From Clostridium zeae (GTDB lineage Bacteria > Bacillota > Clostridia > Clostridiales > Clostridiaceae), in NCBI RefSeq assembly GCF_017312485.1, contig NZ_BMBA01000003.1, positions 130,921 to 194,920 of the forward strand: 64,000 nt of DNA, given 5' to 3'. Positions 7,125 through 16,041 of the stretch are shown piece by piece (within the stretch, counting starts at the first letter, position 1; each line of letters begins with the position of its first letter). The notes under the pieces were generated by a model. The model saw only the letters and a list, made by a program, of their open reading frames with translations, was not told the origin of the DNA and ran no database searches. A program made the translations under genes and the position numbers.

Positions 7125-7790
7125 ATGGATTTTAAAGTTGTTGAAAAGTTTGTAAGTATAAATGGAGAAGGCCGTAGATGTGGACAATTAGCTATTTTTA
7201 TAAGATTTGCAGGCTGTAATTTAAATTGCAGTTATTGTGATACAACTTGGGCTAATGAAAAAAATGCTCCTTATGATCTTATGTCTTCAGAAGAAATATA
7301 TAACTATATAAAATCCACAGAGGTTAATAATATAACTCTAACTGGTGGTGAACCACTTCTTCAAGAAGGAATAATTGAATTACTACAATTACTAGCTAAA
7401 GATAAGGAACTTCATGTTGAGATCGAAACCAATGGTAGTGTACTGCTTGATACTTTCTCAAAAATCGAAAATCCACCTAGTTTTACTATGGATTACAAGC
7501 TTCCATCAAGCAATATGGAAAAGAAAATGAACCTAGATAATTTTAAATTTTTAACTAAAAACGATACTGTTAAGTTTGTTTCTGGAAGTTCTGAAGATTT
7601 AGAAAAGGTTAAAGAAATAATTGATAGATATGATTTAGTTGAAAAAACAAGCGTATATATCAGTCCTGTATTTGGGCAGATTTCCTTAGATAGTATTGTA
7701 GAGTTTATGAAGAACAACAAAATGAATGATGTTAATCTTCAAGTTCAGCTTCACAAAATAATTTGGGAGCCATCAAAGAGAGGGGTATAA
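7125..7790 (+). CDS. queE: 7-carboxy-7-deazaguanine synthase (radical SAM)
   Basis: 221 residues from ATG 7125; the open frame extends upstream to 7092 but that lies inside queD. QueE turns 6-carboxytetrahydropterin into 7-carboxy-7-deazaguanine. The radical SAM cluster motif CX3CX2C is present in GCNLNCSYCDTTW, after the SINGEGRRCGQLAIFIRFAG entry typical of QueE. TLTGGEPLLQ is the GGE motif that binds the SAM amino group. It is tightly packed between queD and folE (3 nt before folE). Confidence 0.94.
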   Translation: MDFKVVEKFVSINGEGRRCGQLAIFIRFAGCNLNCSYCDTTWANEKNAPYDLMSSEEIYNYIKSTEVNNITLTGGEPLLQEGIIELLQLLAKDKELHVEIETNGSVLLDTFSKIENPPSFTMDYKLPSSNMEKKMNLDNFKFLTKNDTVKFVSGSSEDLEKVKEIIDRYDLVEKTSVYISPVFGQISLDSIVEFMKNNKMNDVNLQVQLHKIIWEPSKRGV

Positions 7791-7793
7791 CAT

Positions 7794-8384
7794 ATGGCAA
7801 TTGATATAAAAGCAATTGAAGAACATATAAGAGGTATTTTAATCGCTCTAGGTGATAATCCTGAAAGAGAAGGCTTAAAGGATACACCAAAACGTGTGGC
7901 TAAAATGTATGAAGAAGTTTTTAATGGTATGAACTATACCAATGATGATATTGCATCTATGTTCAACGTTACTTTCGAAGATGATTTAGATATAAAGAAC
8001 AACGATAATGACTTAGTATTTATGAAAGACATAGAAATCTTTAGTCACTGCGAGCACCACTTAGCTTTAATGTACAACATGAAAGTTGCAGTAGCTTATG
8101 TTCCTAACAAAAAAGTGATAGGTTTAAGTAAAATAGCGAGAATAGCTGATATGGTAGGAAGACGCCTACAACTTCAAGAAAGAATCGGAACTGATATAGC
8201 TGAAATTCTTCAAAAAATAACTGAATCAGAAGATGTAGCTGTAATAATTCAAGGTGAGCATGGCTGCATGACTACTAGAGGAATAGAAAAACCTGGAACA
8301 AAAACTATAACCACTACCCTACGAGGTAGATTTAATACTGATCCAATTTTAAATAATAAGCTTATGATGCTTTATACTAAGTAA
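7794..8384 (+). CDS. folE: GTP cyclohydrolase I
   Basis: 196 residues. FolE makes dihydroneopterin triphosphate from GTP, the shared first step of queuosine and folate synthesis; here its place in the preQ1-switched operon ties it to queuosine. Zinc ligands are visible in [11 protein letters not shown] (Cys, His) and [15 protein letters not shown] (Cys). The family signature [17 protein letters not shown] and [13 protein letters not shown] are intact. A second, folate-dedicated copy might exist elsewhere. Confidence 0.95.
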   Translation: MAIDIKAIEEHIRGILIALGDNPEREGLKDTPKRVAKMYEEVFNGMNYTNDDIASMFNVTFEDDLDIKNNDNDLVFMKDIEIFSHCEHHLALMYNMKVAVAYVPNKKVIGLSKIARIADMVGRRLQLQERIGTDIAEILQKITESEDVAVIIQGEHGCMTTRGIEKPGTKTITTTLRGRFNTDPILNNKLMMLYTK

Positions 8385-8413
8385 AAATATGAATTTAAGA
8401 GGATGGTGCAATT

Positions 8414-9070
8414 ATGAATAAGCAAAAAGCAGTAGTAGTATTCAGTGGTGGACAAGATAGTACAACTTGTTTATTTTGGGCAAAGAGAAAATTCAAAGAA
8501 GTTATCGCAGTTTCTTTTGATTACAATCAAAAGCACAAATTAGAATTAGAATGTGCAAAGGATATATGTAAAAAACATGGCATCGAACATCACATTTTAG
8601 ATCTAAACCTATTAAATCAATTGGCTCCTAATTCATTAACTAGACAAGATATAACTGTTGATAAAAATGCACCTACAGAAGGACTTCCTAATTCCTTTGT
8701 GGATGGAAGAAACTTATTGTTCTTAACATTTGTAGCTGTATTCGCAAAACAAAGAGGAATAAACACTATTATAACTGGTGTTTCTCAAAGTGATTTCAGT
8801 GGATATCCTGACTGCAGAGATGTATTTATAAAGTCTCTAAATGTTACTTTAAACTTAGCAATGGATTATCAATTTGAGATCTTTACACCTTTGATGTGGA
8901 TAAATAAAGCTGAGACTTGGAAAATGGCTTATGACTTAGGGGTTCTAGATATAGTAAAGAATGAAACCTTAACTTGCTATAACGGAGTTATAGGAAATGG
9001 CTGCGGAGAGTGCCCTGCTTGCAAACTTAGAAAAAATGGATATTTAGAGTTTAAAAATAACTTTTTATAA
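8414..9070 (+). CDS. queC: 7-cyano-7-deazaguanine (preQ0) synthase
   Basis: 218 residues. QueC uses ATP and ammonia to turn 7-carboxy-7-deazaguanine into preQ0. The PP-loop [13 protein letters not shown] is at residues 8-20, and the C-terminal zinc site is [10 protein letters not shown]. It is the last gene of the operon. queF (NADPH preQ0 reductase), tgt and queA are not in the window, so the four classical genes stop at preQ0. Confidence 0.95.
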   Translation: MNKQKAVVVFSGGQDSTTCLFWAKRKFKEVIAVSFDYNQKHKLELECAKDICKKHGIEHHILDLNLLNQLAPNSLTRQDITVDKNAPTEGLPNSFVDGRNLLFLTFVAVFAKQRGINTIITGVSQSDFSGYPDCRDVFIKSLNVTLNLAMDYQFEIFTPLMWINKAETWKMAYDLGVLDIVKNETLTCYNGVIGNGCGECPACKLRKNGYLEFKNNFL

Positions 9071-9694
9071 AAATCTCCCTTCACAGCAGTCCGGATACTA
9101 ATAATGTACTATAGTGAAATTAAGTGGTTATTCATCCGATGCTTTAATGAGTATTCGCAAAGAATTAATATGATTTTGTCATATTACATGGCTAAAACTG
9201 TAAACTCTCTACGTTCGAACAGTACAGTTTATTAACGCCATTCCATCTAAAAAAATCATTTAATTCTAATAGCTCACTCATATAGCATCTCCTGCATAAC
9301 CACTTAATTTTAATAATCTACTTGAACCTAACATTGTAGTAAGCGAAAATCAAATATACAACAATAGGCTTACACTATTATAGCTTTAGTGTGAGCCTAT
9401 TATTTTGGCACATTCTATATACTTCAATAAAACTAAAACATCACTGTTCTAGCCTTCAATGAATCTCATTATTCTGCAACTTATATATAATACTTTTCAA
9501 TATTATTTGTAGATGTTTACCATACAAAGTTTTAATATCTAGCTTCTACAAGTAATAATGTATAGAATTCAAAATCCACTCCATAAAGTTAAACAAATAG
9601 CAATAAAGTATAATAAAACACAATATTTTCATTGACTTCTATATTCAATCACTTTATAATTAAGGCATACTCAATAAGTAAAGGAATGATTATT
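9071..9694. other. 624-nt intergenic region after queC
   Basis: No gene is seen. AAACTGTA (9195-9202) and TACAGTTT (9223-9230) form an 8-bp inverted repeat enclosing the palindrome GTTCGAAC (9213-9220). A strong hairpin follows at 9363-9401. The rest is AT-rich without recognisable structure. Confidence 0.5.
9363..9401 (+). terminator. hairpin, probable terminator after the que operon
   Basis: AATAGGCTTACACTA pairs with TAGTGTGAGCCTATT (15 bp, one G-U) around a 9-nt loop, followed by ATTTTGG. The weak T-run and 290-nt distance from queC leave its role open. Confidence 0.5.
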
Positions 9695-10171
9695 ATGGAA
9701 GAAAAACTTTATACCATTGATCAGGTTGCTGAAATACTTGGTATGCATCATAAAACAATAAGAAAGTTTATAACTGAAGGAAAACTTAGAGCTAGTAAGG
9801 TTGGTAAGCAATGGCGGATTTCTGGTCATGATCTAAGCTTGTTTATGGAAAATAGTGATATTCAAGTAGAGAAGAAAAAAGAAGAAGAAAGCCTTATAGA
9901 ATTCTCTACAGATAAAATAAATAAGTCTGATAATCAAAACAAGATTAATGTATCTTCAGTTGTTGACATAAATCAATTGAATATTGATGAATATAATCGA
10001 ATATCAAATTCTCTTTTAGCTATAATGAACAGCAAAGACCCTAATTTAGGGCTTTCAACTATAAAAATGCAGTATTCCGAAAAAGAAAACAGATTAAGAG
10101 TATTATTATGGGGAGATATCAAATTTACAGAAGAAATATTGAAATTCATAGAACTATTAATGGAGAGATGA
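9695..10171 (+). CDS. excisionase/MerR-like helix-turn-helix protein
   Basis: 158 residues from ATG 9695, set by AAAGGAAT 8 nt upstream. Residues 1-50 (LYTIDQVAEILGMHHKTIRK, then EGKLRASKVGKQWRI and a HDLSLFM helix) form the winged helix of the excisionase-family DNA-binding domain. A lysine-rich linker follows. The C-terminal 60 residues (YNRISNSLLAIMNSKDPN, then KENRLRVLLWGDIKF) look like a separate small alpha/beta domain. It ends next to the hydrolase gene, so the two form an operon. No integrase is nearby, so a regulatory role is more likely than excision. Confidence 0.75.
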   Translation: MEEKLYTIDQVAEILGMHHKTIRKFITEGKLRASKVGKQWRISGHDLSLFMENSDIQVEKKKEEESLIEFSTDKINKSDNQNKINVSSVVDINQLNIDEYNRISNSLLAIMNSKDPNLGLSTIKMQYSEKENRLRVLLWGDIKFTEEILKFIELLMER

Positions 10172-10173
10172 AA

Positions 10174-11016
10174 ATGAAAACGGCATTTAAATCAGCTATC
10201 ATGAAAAAATCAGTTATTGAGCAGTATGATAAAATATTAAAAGCTTCTCATTTGACTTACGAAGAGCTTTATATCGATACTACCTATGGTAATACTTTTA
10301 TAATAGCCTCAGGAAAAAACGACTCCCCTCCCCTTATATTACTTCACGGGGCCGGCATGAATTCAGCTATGTGGGTAGGTGGTATAGGAGAATACTCAAA
10401 GAATTATAGAGTGTATGCAATAGATATACCTGGAGATCCTGGCAAAAGCGATGAAAGACAGTTTTCTTTAAAAAGCTCAGCTTATGCAGATTGGCTTAAT
10501 GAGGTCCTTAACGCCCTTTATATAAGTACTACAAGTATCATTGGAATTTCTTTAGGCGCTTGGTTATCAGTAAAGTTTTCAATAAGTTACCCAAACAGAG
10601 TTGATAAACTTATCTTAATATCGCCTTCAGGAATAGGTCCTCAAAAGACATCTTTTATATTCAAAGCGCTTATATACAGTCTTCAAGGTGAAAGAGGTAT
10701 TGAAAAATTATATACTAAAGTAAGTGGAAATAAGCCAATTCCACCTATAATGCTTCAGTATCAAAAAGCAATTAGGAAAAGCTTTAATTTTCGTTATGAG
10801 CCAATACCTATATTTTCTGACGAAGAGCTGAGAAAACTAAAGATGCCAATTGCTCTATTCGTAGGAGATAAAGATATAATGCTACATTCAATTAAAACCG
10901 CTGACCGTTTAAAAAAACTTATTCCTTCAGCAAAAATAAATATTTTAAAAGATACTGGTCATGCTATAATCAATATCAAATCAGATATAATGAACTTTTT
11001 ATCATTAAAGCACTAA
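10174..11016 (+). CDS. alpha/beta-fold hydrolase
   Basis: 280 residues. ATG 10174 is chosen since GGAG lies 8 nt upstream; an ATG at 10168 is too close to it. The fold is readable: oxyanion region LILLHGAGMNSAMW, nucleophile elbow IGISLGAWLS (G-x-S-x-G, Ser), acid in ALFVGDKDIML, and catalytic His in TGHAIINI near the C-terminus. The substrate cannot be told. It lies 2 nt after the HTH gene and is probably controlled by it. The terminator overlaps its stop codon. Confidence 0.85.
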   Translation: MKTAFKSAIMKKSVIEQYDKILKASHLTYEELYIDTTYGNTFIIASGKNDSPPLILLHGAGMNSAMWVGGIGEYSKNYRVYAIDIPGDPGKSDERQFSLKSSAYADWLNEVLNALYISTTSIIGISLGAWLSVKFSISYPNRVDKLILISPSGIGPQKTSFIFKALIYSLQGERGIEKLYTKVSGNKPIPPIMLQYQKAIRKSFNFRYEPIPIFSDEELRKLKMPIALFVGDKDIMLHSIKTADRLKKLIPSAKINILKDTGHAIINIKSDIMNFLSLKH

Positions 11017-11037
11017 CCCATTTTGGTTAGTGCTTTA
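11006..11037 (+). terminator. intrinsic terminator of the hydrolase operon
   Basis: TTAAAGCACTAACC and GGTTAGTGCTTTAA form a 14-bp perfect stem around CATTTT; the stem contains the stop codon of the hydrolase gene. Confidence 0.75.
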
Positions 11038-11054
11038 ATTGTTAAAATTTTAAC

Positions 11055-11083
11055 TTGACACAATAGACAGATTGGTCTATTAT
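11055..11083 (+). promoter_or_regulatory. tetR promoter with embedded operator
   Basis: TTGACA (11055-11060), a 17-nt spacer and TATTAT (11078-11083). The spacer holds the palindrome AATAGACAGATTGGTCTATT (11062-11081), nearly repeated upstream of thlA (11786-11805). The placement blocks RNA polymerase when bound, the classic TetR autoregulation layout. Confidence 0.8.
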
Positions 11084-11121
11084 TTAATTGTAAGATATAT
11101 TTCTAATTAGGAGACAAAACC

Positions 11122-11700
11122 ATGGTTAAGGTTACAAAAGGTGAACAATCAAAAAATAACTTAATAGAATGCGCAGCCAATTTATTTATACAAAAGGGAT
11201 ATAATGCAACTGGCATAAATGATATCTTGCAATGTACAGGACTTCCTAAAGGCTCCTTCTATTTTCACTTTAAAAGCAAAAAGGATTTAGCTATTAGCGT
11301 TTCCGATTATTTTGAAAGAAAGATTATTGAAATGGCATTGGTTTCTGCTAAGGATAAAGAATGGGAAGCCTTCATAAAATCTTTATCTGATACAATGATA
11401 GCTGGTGCTGAAATCAATAAACATTTTGGATGTCCTTTTGCAGTACTTGGACTTGAAATAGCCTTTTCTGAACCTGATCTTGCAGAATACTATACTCGCT
11501 CAATGGATAGATTAAATGGTATATTTGCTGATGTCCTTAGATTTTCAAAGGTTAAAGAGGATAAAATACCCACCCTTGCTAACCGTGCGTTTGCAGCGTA
11601 CGAAGGATATTTAGTCTATTATCGCTTAAGTAAGGATATAGACACATTAAGACGAATGGCTGATGATTTGATTTCAATTTATAAAGACTATAAAGGTTAA
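11122..11700 (+). CDS. TetR/AcrR-family repressor
   Basis: 192 residues. Residues 8-55 form the TetR helix-turn-helix (LIECAANLFIQKGYNATGIN, then TGLPKGSFYFHFKSKKDLA). The ligand domain begins with HFGCPFAVLGLEIAFSEP, similar to the LmrA/YxaF branch. The gene has the operator type AATAGACAG...GGTCTATT in its own promoter and the same site in front of thlA, so it most likely represses both. The inducing ligand is unknown; an acyl-CoA or a toxic compound are both possible. Confidence 0.88.
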   Translation: MVKVTKGEQSKNNLIECAANLFIQKGYNATGINDILQCTGLPKGSFYFHFKSKKDLAISVSDYFERKIIEMALVSAKDKEWEAFIKSLSDTMIAGAEINKHFGCPFAVLGLEIAFSEPDLAEYYTRSMDRLNGIFADVLRFSKVKEDKIPTLANRAFAAYEGYLVYYRLSKDIDTLRRMADDLISIYKDYKG

Positions 11701-11747
11701 AGGATTATCCTTTGCACCTTAGATAAATCCACTAAAAATCCGACTCT

Positions 11748-11771
11748 AATCTCTCATTTATGTGAGAGATT
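11748..11771 (+). terminator. hairpin after tetR
   Basis: AATCTCTCA pairs with TGAGAGATT around a 6-nt loop; no T-run follows, so it may be a weak terminator or part of the thlA leader. Confidence 0.45.
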
Positions 11772-11785
11772 ACTTAATAAATTTT

Positions 11786-11807
11786 AATAGACAGACTGGT
11801 CTGTTAT
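11786..11807 (+). promoter_or_regulatory. TetR operator upstream of thlA
   Basis: AATAGACAGACTGGTCTGTT (11786-11805) matches the operator in the tetR promoter at 18 of 20 positions (pos 11 and 18 differ). A -10-like TGTTAT overlaps its right end. Confidence 0.75.
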
Positions 11808-11872
11808 GAATACCACCATACCCTCTTATTCTAAATATTTAATAAAAAATAAAATTTTGGAGGTAATTTGTT

Positions 11873-13051
11873 ATGAAAGATGTAGTAATAGTTAGTGCTG
11901 TAAGAACTGCTATAGGAGCATATGGAAAAACTCTTAAAGATGTTCCAGCTGTTGACTTAGGTGCAGTTGTAATAAAAGAAGCTGTTAAAAGAGCTGGAAT
12001 AAAGCCTGAATCAATTAGTGAAGTTATATTTGGTAATGTTCTTCAAGCTGGTCTTGGCCAAAATCCAGCAAGACAAGCGGCTGTAAAAGCTGGTTTACCA
12101 GTAGAAATCCCAGCTTTAACTCTTAATAAAGTTTGTGGTTCTGGGCTAAGAAGCGTAAGCCTTGCAGCACAAATAATTAAGGCTGGTGACGCTGATGTTA
12201 TCGTCGCTGGTGGTATGGAAAACATGTCTGCTGCTCCATTCCTACTTGAAAATGCAAGATGGGGTTACAGAATGGGACACAATAACTTAGTAGATGAAAT
12301 GATCAGAGATGGGTTATGGGATGCCTTCAATGATTATCATATGGGAGTAACAGCTGAAAATGTGGCAGAACAATGGAAGGTAACTAGAGAAGAACAAGAT
12401 GAGTTTTCACTTTCTTCTCAGAAAAAGGCTGAAGAAGCTATTAAGAGCGGTCAATTTAAGGAAGAAATAGTTCCAGTTGTTATAAAAACTAAAAAAGGTG
12501 AAATCGTATTTGATACAGATGAATTTCCTAGATTCGGTAACACTATTGAAGCACTAGCTAAACTAAAACCTATTTTTAAGGAAAATGGAACTGTAACTGC
12601 TGGTAATGCATCTGGGCTTAATGATGGAGCTGCAGCACTAGTTATAATGAGTGCTGATAAAGCTAAAGAATTAGGAATAAAACCTCTTGCTAAAATTGCA
12701 TCTTATGGCTCTGCAGGACTTGATCCAGCAATAATGGGTTATGGTGCTTTCTATGCAACTAAAGCTGCTTTAGATAAAGTTAACTTAAAACCAGAAGACC
12801 TAGATTTAATTGAAGCCAATGAAGCTTATGCATCACAAAGTATTGCTATAGCTAAAGATTTAAATCTTGATATGAATAAAGTAAATGTCAACGGTGGTGC
12901 TATAGCTCTAGGCCATCCAATTGGAGCTTCAGGTGCAAGAATACTAGTTACCTTATTACATGCCATGAAAAACAGAGATGCAAAAAGAGGTCTAGCAACC
13001 TTATGTATAGGTGGTGGACAAGGAACAGCAATGATTGTAGAAAGAGACTAA
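11873..13051 (+). CDS. thlA: acetyl-CoA C-acetyltransferase (thiolase)
   Basis: 392 residues, the standard length for biosynthetic thiolases. It condenses two acetyl-CoA into acetoacetyl-CoA, the entry to butyrate/butanol or PHB-type chemistry in clostridia. The active-site cysteine lies in [12 protein letters not shown], the histidine in [12 protein letters not shown], and the second cysteine in [11 protein letters not shown] at the C-terminus. GGAGG 9 nt before the ATG is strong. It is monocistronic, ends at a terminator, and has a TetR operator upstream, unusual for a gene often thought constitutive. Confidence 0.95.
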   Translation: MKDVVIVSAVRTAIGAYGKTLKDVPAVDLGAVVIKEAVKRAGIKPESISEVIFGNVLQAGLGQNPARQAAVKAGLPVEIPALTLNKVCGSGLRSVSLAAQIIKAGDADVIVAGGMENMSAAPFLLENARWGYRMGHNNLVDEMIRDGLWDAFNDYHMGVTAENVAEQWKVTREEQDEFSLSSQKKAEEAIKSGQFKEEIVPVVIKTKKGEIVFDTDEFPRFGNTIEALAKLKPIFKENGTVTAGNASGLNDGAAALVIMSADKAKELGIKPLAKIASYGSAGLDPAIMGYGAFYATKAALDKVNLKPEDLDLIEANEAYASQSIAIAKDLNLDMNKVNVNGGAIALGHPIGASGARILVTLLHAMKNRDAKRGLATLCIGGGQGTAMIVERD

Positions 13052-13090
13052 AGCAATTTATATTAAGTCATTTGAATAGTAAATTGTGAA

Positions 13091-13128
13091 GGCAAGTAAT
13101 CATTAATGACTACTTGCCCATTTTTTTA
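13091..13128. terminator. bidirectional terminator between thlA and hxlR
   Basis: GGCAAGTA (13091-13098) pairs with TACTTGCC (13111-13118), with T7 to the right. It serves thlA and may serve the converging gene at 13139. Confidence 0.85.
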
Positions 13129-13138
13129 TTTCACCAAA

Positions 13139-13474
13139 CTACTCCATTATTGTAATTCCCCATCTTTTTAGTTCTATAAATACTTTTTCCAATTCTTTTC
13201 CCTTTTCAGTGAGTTTGTACTCTACCCTTGGAGGAATCTCAGGGTACACTATTCTATGAACTATCTTCGCTTTTTCTAATTCTCTTAATCTAACCGATAA
13301 AGTTTTTGGACTAATTCCCTCTAACGAGCGCAGTAAATCACCAAATCTTACTGTGCCATCTATTAATAAATCTCTTAATATCAAAAATGTCCATTTGCTG
13401 CCTATTATATCTATTGCTACTTCTATTGGACATATTTCTGAAGAACTTCCTCTCTCCAATTTTATCTCAGACAT
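13139..13474 (-). CDS. HxlR-family transcriptional regulator
   Basis: 111 residues. The winged helix is typical for HxlR/MarR-like regulators: CPIEVAIDIIGSKWTFLILR, then GTVRFGDLLRSLEGISPKTLSVRLRELE split across recognition helices, and RVEYKLTEKGKELE. The N-terminal Cys (SSEICPIEVA) is the residue that senses electrophiles in relatives such as YodB and HypR. The gene is divergent from the Old Yellow Enzyme at 13620 with a 145-nt gap, so that enzyme is the likely target. Family regulators of this arrangement respond to aldehydes, quinones or disulfide stress. Confidence 0.88.
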   Translation of the reverse strand: MSEIKLERGSSSEICPIEVAIDIIGSKWTFLILRDLLIDGTVRFGDLLRSLEGISPKTLSVRLRELEKAKIVHRIVYPEIPPRVEYKLTEKGKELEKVFIELKRWGITIME

Positions 13475-13619
13475 ATTTTTTTCTCCTCTTATTCATTGAT
13501 TTATCGCATTACTTACTTTTTTGAAATTATATGATATAAATATCACTACTTCCCTAAATATAGTTTATAAAATATACTTACATTAATCAATACATTTCAT
13601 GTTAAAGGAGATAAAAATT

Positions 13620-14633
13620 ATGAAAGCATTTAGTAATTATACTTTAAAAAGCACTACTTTAAAAAACAGAATAGTTATGCCACCTATGTGCATGTACTCA
13701 GCTGATGCCACTGGTAAAGCAAATGATTTCCACTATAATCATTATCTAACTAGAGCTATCGGTGGAGTTGGTCTTATAATTGTTGAGTCTACTGGTGTTA
13801 CTGAAAACGGCAGAACAACTGATAATGATCTAGGAATTTGGGATGATTCACATATAGATGGTCTAAAGAGAATTGTTGACGGAGTAAAAAAATATGGCTC
13901 TAGCATTGCTATTCAACTAAATCATGGCGGAAGAAAATACACTGGAAATTACAGCGAAGCTGTTGCTCCAAGTGCTTTAAAATTTGATGACTCTAGCTTA
14001 TTACCTAGAGAACTAACTAAGGATGAAATCAAAAAAATAGTTTTAGATTTTACTGAAGCTGCAAAAAGAGCTGATAAGGCTGGTTTTGATTCTATTGAGA
14101 TACACGGAGCTCATGGTTATTTAATACATCAATTTTTATCGCCGCTCTCAAACCTAAGAACAGATGAATATGGTGGAAATATTAAGAATAGAACTAGATT
14201 CCTTAAAGAAATTCTTCAATCTGTTAAAGAGGTATGGCCTAAAGACAAACCAATCTTGCTTAGAGTATCTTCTTATGATTATAAAGAAGGTGGAATAACT
14301 TTAGACGACATGATTGAAATTATAAATGAAGTTAAAGATTATATAGATATGGTTCACGTAAGTACTGGTGGTTTAATTCCTGCTAAAATAGACGTATATC
14401 CTGGATATCAAATCAATTATTCCAATGAGATTAGAAGCAAATGTAATATCCCTACTATAGCTGTTGGATTAATAACAGATTTAAATATTGCTGAAGAAAT
14501 TATATCAAATGGAAGAGCAGACTTAGTAGCAATAGGTAGGGAGCTTTTAAGGAGCCCTTACTTTGTATTAAAAGAAGCAAAAGACAGAAATCTAGACATC
14601 GAATACCCTACACAATATAAAGGTGCTTTCTAA
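13620..14633 (+). CDS. NADH:flavin oxidoreductase, Old Yellow Enzyme (YqjM-like)
   Basis: 337 residues from ATG 13620; AAAGGAG at 13604-13610 sits 9 nt upstream, while the ATG at 13599 precedes that site. The TIM barrel starts KNRIVMPPMCMYSADATGKAN; the Cys in PPMCMYS is the redox-tuning cysteine of the YqjM class. GAHGYLIHQFLSPLSNLRTDEYGG is the substrate-binding and FMN segment (shown in part). It probably reduces activated C=C bonds in electrophiles. The divergent HxlR regulator supports an electrophile-stress role. Confidence 0.9.
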   Translation: MKAFSNYTLKSTTLKNRIVMPPMCMYSADATGKANDFHYNHYLTRAIGGVGLIIVESTGVTENGRTTDNDLGIWDDSHIDGLKRIVDGVKKYGSSIAIQLNHGGRKYTGNYSEAVAPSALKFDDSSLLPRELTKDEIKKIVLDFTEAAKRADKAGFDSIEIHGAHGYLIHQFLSPLSNLRTDEYGGNIKNRTRFLKEILQSVKEVWPKDKPILLRVSSYDYKEGGITLDDMIEIINEVKDYIDMVHVSTGGLIPAKIDVYPGYQINYSNEIRSKCNIPTIAVGLITDLNIAEEIISNGRADLVAIGRELLRSPYFVLKEAKDRNLDIEYPTQYKGAF

Positions 14634-14724
14634 TAAAACTTGAACTTATTAGCTCTGTCAACATTCAATATTAGGCTTTATCAAATATTTAATTTTCTAA
14701 CTTCAGAGGTTAAGTATTTATTTA

Positions 14725-14812
14725 AAAAACTCTCACCAGTTCTGATGAGATAGTTTATATTCTTCAAACCTCCTCACAGACCCCAGAGGGGGTTTGAAAA
14801 TAGATTATAGAT
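14725..14812. repeat. degenerate palindromic repeat pieces, copy F
   Basis: Two hairpins, AAACTCTCACCAG...GATGAGATAGTTT and CAAACCTCCTC...GAGGGGGTTTG, followed by AAAATAGATT. The arm and apex resemble the dispersed family, but the GTACCACTTC ends are missing. It lies between the OYE gene and gerAB with nothing else recognisable. Confidence 0.45.
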
Positions 14813-14915
14813 AATCTTTTTCTCATATTTAATTATATAAGCTTATATTCATGGAATAAAAACACTTAATATCTATTAAATTGTTCATTTGACAAATAGC
14901 AATCAAAATATTTTA

Positions 14916-16025
14916 TCAATTACCTATATTAGGCTTCTTAGTTATTAATTTTTTTATAATAACAATAATCAATGTTATTATGGGAATTATTACTTCCATT
15001 GGCATATGAACATAATATAATACATCAACTAAACCAGTTCTAACATGCTGAGGATAATTTTCAGACATAAGTAAAGAAGTTACAAGTATACTTACCCCAA
15101 ATATTAATATTAATAAGGTACTGTTTTTAAATTTGAGCATATCATAAGCCCCAAGAACTGCTGCATATAAAAAAATACTTATCTTAAAAAATCCTTCAAT
15201 CATAAAGATAAGCAAAAATAATATATCCATCCTACTTAAAACCTCACTTATTTTTACTAGCCTATAAGCTTCAAATAGCGGGAAATTAGTAAGGGTTGCA
15301 AAATTAACACCTAATGTACAAATAAATAAAATACAATTAAATGACAATATTATTGCTTCTGTAATTATTGAAAATATTGCTACTTTCTTTAGTTTACTAT
15401 TTTCTATAATCAATGGATATATCATTGTAAATACTACTGTTTCTCCGTATGGGAACAAAATAAGTTGCCATGATTCGCTTAAAACTTTTACAATTCCTTC
15501 ATTCAAAATTGGCTTTAAATTATAAAATTCAAAGGTTTCATGTCGCCAAAAAATCAATAAAAATCCACATATTTTCGCAAGGATTAATACCAAAAAAAAG
15601 AGTTGAGCTAAGCTAGCCACATTATCTATGCCATTATATACTGAAAAAATTATAACCAATATAAATAAAGAACCAAAAACCACTCTTGGAGTACTCTTTA
15701 AAGAAAAAGCAGAAATCACTTCACTATAATCCCTAAATACACGTGATGCTATATATGTAAAATAGATAATATATAAAAATCCTAAAATCTTACCAATGAA
15801 CTTACCATATAGCTTTTGTAGAATTACAACAAGAGTATCTTGAGGATATTTTTTATATATGCTTATATATATTGCTTGCAGTGCTATACCAGCAAGCGAA
15901 TATACTAGCAAAGCTATCCATGCATCCTGCTTTGCCTCAGGTGCTAAAAAGAATAATGATGCACTTCCATATGGCACAAGTGTCATTAATACGAAGAATT
16001 GATATATAGATATTTTTTTCTTCAT
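14916..16025 (-). CDS. gerAB: spore germination permease-like protein GerAB type
   Basis: 369 residues with ten predicted membrane helices, related to amino-acid transporters (endospore germination permease family). In the germinant receptor this subunit sits in the inner spore membrane and binds the germinant. It starts KISIYQFFVLMTLVPYGSA, as usual for the family. It is the last gene of the A-C-B operon typical of clostridia, 16 nt after gerAC. The germinant type (amino acid or other) cannot be read from the sequence. Confidence 0.9.
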   Translation of the reverse strand: MKKKISIYQFFVLMTLVPYGSASLFFLAPEAKQDAWIALLVYSLAGIALQAIYISIYKKYPQDTLVVILQKLYGKFIGKILGFLYIIYFTYIASRVFRDYSEVISAFSLKSTPRVVFGSLFILVIIFSVYNGIDNVASLAQLFFLVLILAKICGFLLIFWRHETFEFYNLKPILNEGIVKVLSESWQLILFPYGETVVFTMIYPLIIENSKLKKVAIFSIITEAIILSFNCILFICTLGVNFATLTNFPLFEAYRLVKISEVLSRMDILFLLIFMIEGFFKISIFLYAAVLGAYDMLKFKNSTLLILIFGVSILVTSLLMSENYPQHVRTGLVDVLYYVHMPMEVIIPIITLIIVIIKKLITKKPNIGN

Positions 16026-16041
16026 AATTTTACCTCTCTAT

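Noticed and set aside
9071-9694. A hidden gene or small RNA after queC
   Set aside because: No open frame with a ribosome site, and the hairpins there have no clear promoter in front of them.
9695-10171. An excisionase marking a mobile element
   Set aside because: No integrase, recombinase or att-like repeats are near; it is paired with a hydrolase and is more likely a regulator.
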